Source of the DNA: Gammaproteobacteria bacterium
GTDB lineage: Bacteria > Pseudomonadota > Gammaproteobacteria > Chromatiales > Chromatiaceae
Direction of reading: 5' to 3'
DNA: 5,935 bases
NCBI GenBank assembly: GCA_030594925.1
Contig: JAUVEG010000093.1
Span: forward strand, 1-5,935
The translations under genes and the position numbers were made by a program. Shown here piece by piece: positions 1 to 4,675 of the stretch (positions are counted from its first letter, which is position 1; every line of letters begins with the position of its first letter). The notes under the pieces were generated by a model. It did not search any database. It worked only from the letters and a program-made list of their open reading frames with translations, and was not told the origin of the DNA.

Positions 1-133
1 TGACCTGCATCATCGCCTCGTAAACTTCGGGCTTGAGGCTCTCTCTTCCGGTATAGGATGCAGTTTGCCTGACCTCGCTTTTGATTTCGAGAATCAGCCT
101 CTCGAGCGCCCGGGATGGAATTGCCTGTGTCAT
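1..133 (-). CDS. pcm: Protein-L-isoaspartate O-methyltransferase, N-terminal part (cut by window edge)
   Basis: Only the first 44 residues are inside the window; the rest lies beyond the left edge. The reading MTQAIPSRALERLILEIKSE followed by residues ending TGRESLKPEVYEAMMQV matches the N-terminal helix region of PCMT-family enzymes, which use S-adenosylmethionine to methylate isoaspartyl residues in damaged proteins and start their repair. In this family the AM-x-x-V segment is normally followed by a PRH-F-V-P motif, which would be just outside the window. The start is supported by a purine-rich ribosome binding site (GGGAAGGGAC directly before ATG) and by a 4-base ATGA overlap with the stop of the upstream small ORF, which suggests coupled translation. 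The identification rests on a short N-terminus without catalytic motifs, so another SAM-dependent methyltransferase is possible but less likely. Confidence 0.7.
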   Translation of the reverse strand, partial: MTQAIPSRALERLILEIKSEVRQTASYTGRESLKPEVYEAMMQV

Positions 134-264
134 GTCCCTTCCCGCCATGATGCCGGATAGCGGCGCTGCTCCGGAATCAGAAGATCGATGTCGAATGCCC
201 GGTTGATCCGCTCCACACCCATGCCGGCAAGATTCGGATCTGCGATATCACAGGAAAGTGTCAT
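130..264 (-). CDS. Small 44-aa ORF coupled to pcm, function unknown
   Basis: A 44-codon ORF reads MTLSCDIADPNLAGMGVERI, then a short tail ending PASWREGT. It has a GAGAGG ribosome-binding-like sequence 5 bases before the ATG, and its TGA overlaps the pcm ATG (ATGA), which favours real translation. It has no signal peptide, membrane segment or metal motif. The segment IADPNLAGMGVERI is reminiscent of the N-terminus of S-adenosylhomocysteinase (family pattern roughly IADP-LA--G--RI-WA), the enzyme that recycles the S-adenosylhomocysteine made by methyltransferases such as Pcm. The resemblance covers only about 14 residues and the tail does not follow the family. It could be a truncated ahcY remnant, a genuine small protein, or a leader peptide. 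I do not assign a function. Confidence 0.45.
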   Translation of the reverse strand: MTLSCDIADPNLAGMGVERINRAFDIDLLIPEQRRYPASWREGT

Positions 265-283
265 TGAGGCCTCTCGATACACC

Positions 284-312
284 ATTACAATCAGGTATTC
301 AATCACAGTCTA
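284..312 (-). promoter_or_regulatory. Candidate sigma-70 promoter for the small ORF and pcm
   Basis: On the minus strand TAGACT (307-312) and TGTAAT (284-289) are separated by 17 bases, matching the -35 and -10 consensus at 4 of 6 and 5 of 6 positions. The predicted start would be near position 277, leaving a leader of about 13 bases that contains the GAGAGG sequence before the ATG at 264. It also lies downstream of the DUF2238 stop, so it would separate the two units. This is a pattern match only. Confidence 0.3.
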
Positions 313-357
313 CGCAAACGGATCATTCGATGCCAGCGTTCTGCCAGCAGGTTCAGA

Positions 358-969
358 TCAGCGATAAGGCCGAACAGCTGTGTCACTGGTTTTACTGCCC
401 CATAAACGATGTAACAGCAAAGCAATCATCGAACCGAGAATGGCATAGGCCATATCTTTTTGTGCGTCCCAGATATCCCCCTGGGTGATAGCCTCGAAAC
501 AGATCTCTTCCGCTTGCTTGCAAAACAACACCATGGTGATCCACTCCAGGAGTTCATACCAGGCACCGACGCTGGTGATGAATAAAAACGCGAGCAGATA
601 GCTTAATTTCCTGGAAACACCCTGATGGTAAAAGATTTCAAAAAACGGTACGAACACCATCAAACCGAAGAGTAAATGGATCACCTGGTCGTAGTAGTTT
701 CGTTCCCAGCCAAACCACTCTGAAAACCAGCTGAAATAGGTCATGGTACTGTAGGTCATGTGTGCGCCAAGCAGATGCAAGATGACAAAAACAGTCAGAC
801 TGAGATAGGTCAAGTTGTTAAAGCTGTATCGTCTGTCGAGCCAAAGCACCACGGGGAATACCGTGACGACCAGGATGTTCTCCAGCGCCCATATACCGGG
901 ATCCACCGGATTGATGGCCAACACAATCCAGATCAGAACAAAGATGGCCACCAGGATTTTTTTGAACAT
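358..969 (-). CDS. DUF2238 / YjdF-like inner membrane protein
   Basis: This 203-residue protein is almost entirely hydrophobic, with about six predicted membrane segments (roughly residues 3-20, 27-44, 53-72, 96-113, 121-139 and 172-190). It fits DUF2238 (PF09997), the family of E. coli YjdF, which is of similar length. Family-like conserved polar residues lie in or next to the helices: HLLGAHMTY (65-73), YDQVIHLLFG (93-102), YELLEW (138-143) and GDIWDAQKDM (164-173). No reaction is established for the family; the recurring His, Glu and Asp residues near membrane segments suggest an intramembrane functional site, but that is inference. The ATG at 969 has only a weak ribosome binding site (CCGGATACATT before it), yet the N-terminus MFKKILVAIF is a natural membrane start. 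A TATAAT box at 1014-1019 suggests its own promoter rather than read-through from the copper genes. Confidence 0.85.
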   Translation of the reverse strand: MFKKILVAIFVLIWIVLAINPVDPGIWALENILVVTVFPVVLWLDRRYSFNNLTYLSLTVFVILHLLGAHMTYSTMTYFSWFSEWFGWERNYYDQVIHLLFGLMVFVPFFEIFYHQGVSRKLSYLLAFLFITSVGAWYELLEWITMVLFCKQAEEICFEAITQGDIWDAQKDMAYAILGSMIALLLHRLWGSKTSDTAVRPYR

Positions 970-1205
970 AATGTATCCGGCTTTCTGTAGTTTAATGGAT
1001 TCAGGAGTTGATTATTATACGTTTGGCGGCGGCGCCTGAATCTGCGCCAGATCCGGCATGCGCGTAAAGGCGCCCTCGGGGAAAACTCGATGGGCAGGGC
1101 CGCCACCAGCATCACGCCATCCAGGTAGGTAGCTGGCATGGTTGGTGGCGCAGGCCTGCTCCCGGGGCATCGGGCATGTATGTATCATCGACTGAGAAAT
1201 GGCAA
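970..1205. other. 236-bp gap between DUF4399 and DUF2238 genes, no identifiable gene
   Basis: The segment is GC-rich from about 1021 to 1180 and then changes to an AT-rich stretch before the DUF2238 gene. On the minus strand one frame stays open through most of it and ends with the residues EGAFTRMPDLAQIQAPPPNV at a TAA near 1018, overlapping the TATAAT box. A neighbouring frame reads YLDGVMLVAALPIEF. Neither has a convincing start with a ribosome binding site, and I recognise no family. It could be the worn 3' end of a lost gene. No strong hairpin with a T-run follows the DUF4399 stop. Confidence 0.35.
1014..1019 (-). promoter_or_regulatory. TATAAT -10 box upstream of the DUF2238 gene
   Basis: A perfect TATAAT lies on the minus strand 44 bases before the ATG at 969. 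The best -35 candidates are poor: GATTCA with a 17-base spacer or TTCAGG with a 15-base spacer. Activation or an extended contact may be needed, if the site is a promoter at all. Confidence 0.35.
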
Positions 1206-1637
1206 TTACTGTACCGTGATCGTGATCTTCCCGGAGATCAGTGGCGGATCCTGTGGTTCATGCTCTTCATCGCCCAGCAACAACTGCAGTGTGTGCTTGC
1301 CCGGTGGAAGTTCCAGCGTCGCCTCAGTCTCACCCTGATCAAAATGCATATGGTGAGCATCTCTGGGAACAGCTTCCGTAAGATCCGGCAATTGCTCCAC
1401 ATCCACCAGCAGGTGGTGATGACCAGCAGTGTGCCTCTGCCTGCCTTTGGTTCCCGCAGGCGTAATGCCAAAGCCCTTGATTCCAAATCGCACTTTGAAC
1501 GGGCTCTTCACCACCGCACCATCTTTCAATCCGATGAAATAGACCTTCGCGTGCTCAGGCGGTGTGTGTGCAACTGCCCAGGATATTGCCAGCAGCGATA
1601 TCAGGAACACTGTAACCATGGAAACTCTGTTGATCAT
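1206..1637 (-). CDS. Exported DUF4399-domain protein
   Basis: The product has 143 residues when started at the ATG at 1637. That start is preferred over an upstream in-frame ATG at 1685, because it has a strong AGGAGA ribosome binding site and the upstream one lies inside the preceding gene. Residues 1-24 form a signal peptide (MINRVSMVTV, hydrophobic core FLISLLAISW, likely cleavage after AVA), so the protein is probably periplasmic. The rest fits DUF4399 (PF14347): VYFIGLKDGAVVKSPFKVRF (32-51), the His cluster GHHHLLVD (72-79), HHMHF (95-99) and the C-terminal LELPPGKHTLQLLLGD (108-123). No function is established for the family. The many His residues beside a DUF411 gene suggest metal binding in the periplasm, which is inference. 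It starts 16 bases after the DUF411 stop, so the two are probably cotranscribed. Confidence 0.85.
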   Translation of the reverse strand: MINRVSMVTVFLISLLAISWAVAHTPPEHAKVYFIGLKDGAVVKSPFKVRFGIKGFGITPAGTKGRQRHTAGHHHLLVDVEQLPDLTEAVPRDAHHMHFDQGETEATLELPPGKHTLQLLLGDEEHEPQDPPLISGKITITVQ

Positions 1638-1653
1638 CACTCTTCTCCTGCTG

Positions 1654-2151
1654 CTATCGACTGGCAAAAACAGAAGTTTTTCCATTTTCCTGCAGGGCTA
1701 AAACATCGTAAGAGTCTCTCCTCGGCCCCGCCATTCCAGGTGATCCCATGGGCATTCCCGGCACCGCAACTCCCTTGATCTGCGGCTTCTCTTTCAACAG
1801 CCGGGCGATCACATCGGCTGGCACATGTCCTTCGATGACATAGCCTCCTACCTTCGCTGTATGGCAGGATTGCAAGCCACGCGGAACCCCCATCTCCGCC
1901 TTGATTGAATTCAGCGTGTTGCGGTTTTGATTATGCACCTCCACCGTATAGCCGTTTTGCTCCAGATGGGAGACCCACTTCTTGCAACAGCCACAGGTGG
2001 GACTCTTGTAGACAACGATGTCGGCTGCCTGGGCAGATTTCTGAACGGGTAATATGCTGCCAAGGAGGAGCCCCCCCGCTACCAGCAGCAGCGCCGCTAT
2101 TTTTCCATAACCAGTTGCTACTCTGGATTTCATGCGATTATGTTTTGACAT
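1654..2151 (-). CDS. copG: DUF411 / CopG-like periplasmic copper protein
   Basis: This 165-residue protein has a signal peptide (basic N-terminus to about residue 17, hydrophobic core IAALLLVAGGLLLGSIL, cleavage near AQA-A at 40-43) and a thioredoxin-like DUF411 domain (PF04214). Visible family motifs are VVYKSPTCGCCKKWV (46-60) with the CGCC metal-binding centre at 53-56, LNSIKAEMGVP (80-90), SCHTAKVGGYVIEGHVP (95-111) and the loop PGMPMGSPGM (131-140). Family members called CopG occur in copper-resistance islands and bind a copper cluster through these cysteines with nearby Met and His residues. The ATG at 2151 follows a GGAGAG ribosome binding site at good spacing. Its placement beside copB and a DUF4399 gene supports a role in periplasmic copper detoxification. 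The symbol is by analogy; many annotations say only DUF411. Confidence 0.92.
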   Translation of the reverse strand: MSKHNRMKSRVATGYGKIAALLLVAGGLLLGSILPVQKSAQAADIVVYKSPTCGCCKKWVSHLEQNGYTVEVHNQNRNTLNSIKAEMGVPRGLQSCHTAKVGGYVIEGHVPADVIARLLKEKPQIKGVAVPGMPMGSPGMAGPRRDSYDVLALQENGKTSVFASR

Positions 2152-2198
2152 TTTTTCTCTCCAAAAATTGAAATATTGTTAAAGAAATTTTGATCTTT

Positions 2199-2315
2199 CG
2201 TCATTGCGAGGAACGAAGCTTCCGCGTCCTGCTCACACCCCTCACCTACATCCCTGCAGGCGAAGCAATCTCAAGAGTTTGATGAAAGAGATTGCAGCGC
2301 TGCGCTCGCAATGAC
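2199..2315. repeat. Nested palindromic intergenic repeat between copB and the DUF411 gene
   Basis: The outer arms GTCATTGCGAG (2200-2210) and CTCGCAATGAC (2305-2315) are perfect reverse complements over 11 bases. An inner pair, GCAATCTC (2265-2272) and GAGATTGC (2288-2295), is also perfect and encloses a 15-base loop. From memory, CATTGCGAG...GAAGCAATCTC...CTCGCAATGAC resembles a dispersed mobile palindrome found between genes in many gammaproteobacterial genomes. In this copy about 37 extra bases (around 2222-2258) seem to separate the outer left arm from the GAAGCAATCTC segment. The right arm ends 8 bases from the copB stop, so the folded RNA could act as a terminator or stabiliser of the copB message. 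Confidence 0.75.
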
Positions 2316-2322
2316 AGGACGT

Positions 2323-3024
2323 TCAAAGCCATGCGCGGATACCGGCAACGAAGCGGGTGTCGCTGGTATCCTCACCTTCATTCCGGGCGTAGTCGGCTGT
2401 CTGGCCGAACTTCTGCGACCAGTTGACGCCGATGTAAGGCGCAAACTCCCGCCTGATCTCGTAACGCAGCCGCAGACCCAACTCCATGTCGGCGAGCCCG
2501 GATCCGATGCCGATCTCGGGATCATCCTTGCTGTAAAAGTTCATCTCGATCTCCGGCGACAGGATCAGCTTCTGCGTGAACATGTACTCATATTCCGCAT
2601 CCAGTCGCGCCCCGACCTGCCCTGAACTGCCAATAAAGAGATCCGCATCCACCTCGAACAGGTAGGGCGCCAGCCCCTTGAATGCCAGCACGCCATAGTC
2701 ACGATCGGCATCGGCATAGAATGCGCGTCGACATCCCACCTGGAAATCCCAAAAGGGCGTTATCGCCCGGCTGTAGAGAAACTGCATATCCGCCTCTTCG
2801 GTTTCACCGTCGACATACTCCCCTTCGGTCTTGAACCAGAATTTATTCAGGTCGTAACCAGCCCAGGCATCCGCATCCCACTCCAGCGGTGTGGAGCCAT
2901 CTCCAAAACCCGCTTCAAACTTGTCGATCATCACCTTGAAGAGCAACGGGTCATCATTGCTGCTTGCTGCTGCAGTTGTCGAGAGGCCGGCAACCATCAC
3001 TGCAAGGATTACTTTTTTCATCAT
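2323..3024 (-). CDS. copB: Copper resistance protein B, outer membrane
   Basis: CopB (PF05275) is an outer-membrane beta-barrel protein of the cop/pco copper-resistance systems. The 233-residue product has a signal peptide (MMKKVILAVMVAGLSTTAAA) and then the conserved barrel domain: DDPLLFKVMIDKFE (24-37), WDADAWAGYDLNKFWFKTEG (49-68), DGETEEADMQFLYSRAITPF (72-91), KGLAPYLFEVDADLFIG (116-132), KDDPEIGIGSGLADMELGLR (166-185) and RREFAPYIGVNW (191-202), ending FVAGIRAWL. The ATG at 3024 is chosen for its GAGGAGAG ribosome binding site; further upstream the frame runs into the CopA remnant. Compared with many CopB proteins it lacks the long Met- and His-rich N-terminal metal-binding segment, and begins the barrel directly after the signal peptide. 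It follows the copA remnant by 11 bases, with its ribosome binding site touching that stop codon, so coupled translation is likely. Confidence 0.95.
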   Translation of the reverse strand: MMKKVILAVMVAGLSTTAAASSNDDPLLFKVMIDKFEAGFGDGSTPLEWDADAWAGYDLNKFWFKTEGEYVDGETEEADMQFLYSRAITPFWDFQVGCRRAFYADADRDYGVLAFKGLAPYLFEVDADLFIGSSGQVGARLDAEYEYMFTQKLILSPEIEMNFYSKDDPEIGIGSGLADMELGLRLRYEIRREFAPYIGVNWSQKFGQTADYARNEGEDTSDTRFVAGIRAWL

Positions 3025-3035
3025 GTTTACTCTCC

Positions 3036-3347
3036 TCAACTGACGATAACGGTGCGAAACATGCCGAGCATGTGATACAGCAGATGGCAGTGATAGGCCC
3101 AGCCGCCGCGGGCATCGACATTGACGCGGTAGCTGATGCGTGAACCCGGCTGAACGATGACCGTGTGCTTGCGCGGCAGGCGATTGCTGTCTCCTGTCTC
3201 GAGGTCGCTCCACATGCCATGCAGGTGCATCGGGTGGTTCATCATGGTGTCATTGACGAAGGCGCTGCCTACGGCAACTCCCTGGACGAAACGGCGGCGC
3301 GTCAACAAGCCCCCGCCATGATTCAATGGATTGTGAATATGACGCAT
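3036..3347 (-). pseudogene. copA: Internally deleted copA multicopper oxidase (103-aa in-frame remnant)
   Basis: Residues 1-30 (MRHIHNPLNHGGGLLTRRRF then VQGVAVGSAF) match the twin-arginine signal start of CopA copper oxidases, with RRRF as the Tat motif. Residues 31-103 match the extreme C-terminus of CopA: NDTMMNHPMHLHGMW (32-46) with an HLHG copper motif, and WAYHCHLLYH (83-92) with the HCH motif. About 500 residues normally between these parts are missing, including the other His-X-His motifs, so no complete trinuclear copper site can form. The join is in frame. In addition, the loop after HCHLLYH reads MLGM where the family has MEAGM, one residue short, which alters the spacing of the type 1 copper axial Met. 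The gene keeps an AGAGGAAGAG ribosome binding site and a stop adjacent to that of copB. It is probably an inactive remnant that still couples translation to copB; a small copper-binding peptide is less likely, and an assembly artefact cannot be excluded. Confidence 0.88.
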
Positions 3348-3459
3348 GAAGTTACTCTTCCTCTGCGAGTCAGCAGCAAGCAGATAGCCACTGACGGATA
3401 GTCAACAATGGGTTGTTATGGTGTGATTCCGGAAAATCTGGAGATCAACAGCAGGGAAA

Positions 3460-3831
3460 TCAGGCCCGGGGCGGGCGGAAGAGAGATGTGGAGAGTTGGC
3501 TGACAAAACCGTCATCGGCTGCAGGCAGCACGGCTAAGACAGCAAGATTCATGGGATATGAAAATGCAGGAACCATTACCAGCACACTGGAAAAACAATG
3601 ACTGGATGAACAGGTATGATTGCTGCAACCTGTATCACTGTTGCATTGATCACAATCGTGAGTTGATTGATCGCCGGCCATCATCATGCTGCCGTCATGC
3701 ATGCATCCTGTCTGAGAGGCAGCCTCTCCCTGGTCGGGGGAAGCCACACCGGCAATCACACTTTGCAACGGGGATAATCCCAATAGCAACATGAGCATCA
3801 CTGCCAGCAGTTGTTCAGATCGTCTGCACAT
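3460..3831 (-). CDS. Small exported Cys/His/Met-rich protein, CopL/DUF2946-like
   Basis: This 123-residue protein has a signal peptide (MCRRSEQLLAVMLMLLLGLS then PLQSVIA) and a metal-ligand-rich middle: CMHDGSMMMAGD (43-54), HDCDQC (58-63), then Cys at 69, 74 and 79 with His at 72 and 78. It ends SLFRPPRA, an ending similar to the L-[FY]-RPP tails I recall from CopL-type leader proteins and DUF2946-like proteins. In Xanthomonas copL sits directly before copA and copB and is needed for copper-induced expression; the same order here supports a similar role, possibly periplasmic copper binding or sensing. The ATG at 3831 lacks a clear ribosome binding site and nearly coincides with the predicted transcription start, so translation may be leaderless. 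A start at Met12 (3798) would remove the basic N-terminus of the signal peptide and is less attractive. Confidence 0.75.
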   Translation of the reverse strand: MCRRSEQLLAVMLMLLLGLSPLQSVIAGVASPDQGEAASQTGCMHDGSMMMAGDQSTHDCDQCNSDTGCSNHTCSSSHCFSSVLVMVPAFSYPMNLAVLAVLPAADDGFVSQLSTSLFRPPRA

Positions 3832-3838
3832 GTTTAGA

Positions 3839-3866
3839 ATAATACTGAGATTTATTCTTATTTCAA
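3839..3866 (-). promoter_or_regulatory. Probable promoter of the copLAB-type operon
   Basis: On the minus strand TTGAAA (3861-3866) and TATTAT (3839-3844) are separated by 16 bases within an AT-rich stretch, 5 of 6 consensus matches for TTGAAA and 5 of 6 for TATTAT. The predicted transcription start falls at about 3832, next to the ATG at 3831, which would make the transcript almost leaderless. The spacer is not the 19-20 bases typical of CueR-type MerR-family promoters. Confidence 0.5.
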
Positions 3867-3879
3867 GATCTTTTTATTT

Positions 3880-3900
3880 CCGGAATATTAACACCTCCGG
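3880..3900. promoter_or_regulatory. Inverted repeat CCGGA-N11-TCCGG, possible operator
   Basis: Two perfect 5-base arms, CCGGA (3880-3884) and TCCGG (3896-3900), flank 11 bases, with the inner edge 14 bases upstream of the proposed -35 box. That is a plausible place for an activator to bind. It is followed on plus by TTTTT, so a weak hairpin terminator is the alternative, but no plus-strand gene ends here. Confidence 0.3.
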
Positions 3901-3987
3901 TTTTTCACTTGAATCATCACGTAATCTTGCTAAATTCTGCCGTTCTCTTTTGAATTTACTTATTCCCAAGTGAATTTCTCATCAGGC

Positions 3988-4015
3988 CATTGACGCTCTA
4001 TCATCTCCGTCAATG
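3988..4015. repeat. Perfect inverted repeat CATTGACG-N12-CGTCAATG
   Basis: Eight-base arms at 3988-3995 and 4008-4015 are exact reverse complements with a 12-base spacer, 28 bases in all. The size and symmetry suit a dimeric regulator binding site, about 120 bases upstream of the proposed copper-operon -35 box. No poly-T tract follows on either strand, which argues against a terminator. Binding partner unknown. Confidence 0.5.
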
Positions 4016-4056
4016 TAATATTGTAATTATTCAGCACATGAGGGAGCGTCACTGCC

Positions 4057-4163
4057 CGCTGCTATCCGGCATACCTACCGGAAAACGCCGTAAATACGTC
4101 CCTGTAGGCTCGTGTCGGCATCCATGCCTCCAACGTTTCCTTTAGGTATACCGGATAACAGCG
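4057..4163. repeat. 107-bp palindromic MITE-like intergenic element
   Basis: The arms at 4057-4077 (CGCTGCTATCCGGCATACC...) and 4143-4163 are reverse complements at 19 of 21 positions, and similarity continues inward less perfectly (GGAAAACG at 4079-4086 against CGTTTCC at 4134-4140). The centre contains a small perfect hairpin, GGCAT-CC-ATGCC (4117-4128), and the motif TCCCTGTAGGCTCGTGTCGG, which I recall as part of dispersed repeats in gammaproteobacterial genomes. It has no coding capacity, so if mobile it must be moved in trans. It ends 5 bases before the stop codon of the GTPase remnant, at the edge of the gene debris. Confidence 0.7.
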
Positions 4164-4168
4164 ACTTA

Positions 4169-4405
4169 TTAGCTTATTTGACAAGATGCTGAATAGTTAC
4201 GTAATATTTTATTTAAAAATTCCTCGACCAGAGTGGCCAGCCCCGGTTCACCGACTTCGGCAAATTCATAACGTGCTCGTATCACAGGTTTGTCTATATC
4301 GATCAACGCGCCGATATCGCAGGGGGTTGCGCTCACCACAACATCCGCATCCGTCGCATTGATGGTTTTTGCTTCATATGCGCTGGTAAATTGGAAAGCC
4401 TGTAG
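4169..4405 (-). pseudogene. C-terminal remnant of a COG2403-type GTPase (cyclic 2,3-diphosphoglycerate synthetase-like)
   Basis: The minus-strand frame reads INATDADVVVSATPCDIGAL then IDIDKPVIRARYEFAEVGEP and GLATLVEEFLNK before ending at TAA (4169-4171). This matches the C-terminal end of predicted GTPases of COG2403, often annotated as cyclic 2,3-diphosphoglycerate synthetase-like, whose ends carry DIDKPV-R-RYEFAE. The upstream P-loop domain and most of the protein are absent. Beyond about 4405 the same frame stays open to an ATG at 4558, but that part is only the antisense of an unrelated amidohydrolase fragment. The C-terminus looks natural. The 5' part was lost at the junction near 4405, so this is a non-functional fragment. 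Family naming is from memory of conserved motifs; the real substrate of these bacterial proteins is uncertain. Confidence 0.7.
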
Positions 4406-4675
4406 GACGAACACACCGGCGCTGATCCGATTGTCGTCCGTTCGCTGGAAGAGTACGATGCGTTTTACGAAGAGCTGAGCAACATCTTTGATGAGATGAA
4501 AGTACAACATGGACGCTTTGTTATTTCCGATCTTCACGCCTACGACTACCGTCGCCATGGCCCGGATGAAGCACCGCAGCCAGCCGAAGAAAATCCCGGG
4601 ATAAATATTGGCACCGGCACCATGGATCGCAACTTCCGGGGGCCTTTGGTCGATCGCTTTATTGACGATACGCAG
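4406..4675 (+). pseudogene. N-formylglutamate amidohydrolase-like internal fragment
   Basis: The plus-strand frame from 4406 reads DEHTGADPIVVRSLEEYDAF, then HGRFVISDLHAYDYRRHGPD and ENPGINIGTGTMDRNFRGPL VDRFIDD. This fits the middle of N-formylglutamate amidohydrolase-like proteins (PF05013), where HGRFV--DLH-Y--RR-GPD and N-GTG-MDR are recurrent. These are zinc enzymes that release glutamate from N-formylglutamate in histidine breakdown or act on related amides. An in-frame TAG at 4403-4405 closes the frame just before the similarity begins, and similarity ends near 4670, after which the frame only runs antisense through the ATPase 3' end to a stop at 4738. Both the N- and C-terminal parts are missing, so it is a remnant. 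It is the only plus-strand coding material in the window. Confidence 0.72.

Larger units (their letters stand above)
3867..4168. other. Intergenic region upstream of the copper operon
   Basis: About 300 bases carry no coding frame with recognisable similarity. The half next to the operon (to about 3975) is AT-rich and contains the CCGGA inverted repeat. The rest holds an 8+8 perfect inverted repeat (3988-4015) and a 107-base palindromic element (4057-4163). No regulator gene is found here. Confidence 0.5.

Noticed and set aside
331..348. Direct repeat TGCCAGC spaced 11 bases apart
   Set aside because: Two copies of a 7-mer are easily explained by chance, and there is no further symmetry or promoter relation.
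1638..1685. Longer start for the DUF4399 gene at 1685
   Set aside because: It would overlap the DUF411 coding region by 32 bases and put a charged extension before a good signal peptide; the AGGAGA site points to the ATG at 1637.
1176..1778. A 200-codon plus-strand open frame
   Set aside because: It is antisense to the DUF4399 and DUF411 genes, has no ribosome binding site support and reads as low-quality protein sequence.
2199..2315. CRISPR array or insertion sequence
   Set aside because: There are only paired palindromic arms, with no regularly spaced direct repeats and no transposase frame.
3025..3213. Extended 296-residue version of CopB starting at 3213
   Set aside because: The extra part is an out-of-frame reading of the CopA remnant; CopB begins with MMKKVILAVM at 3024 after a strong ribosome binding site.
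4406..4558. Reading the GTPase remnant as a full gene starting at 4558
   Set aside because: Codons before about 4405 are antisense of the amidohydrolase fragment and show no GTPase motifs such as a P-loop.
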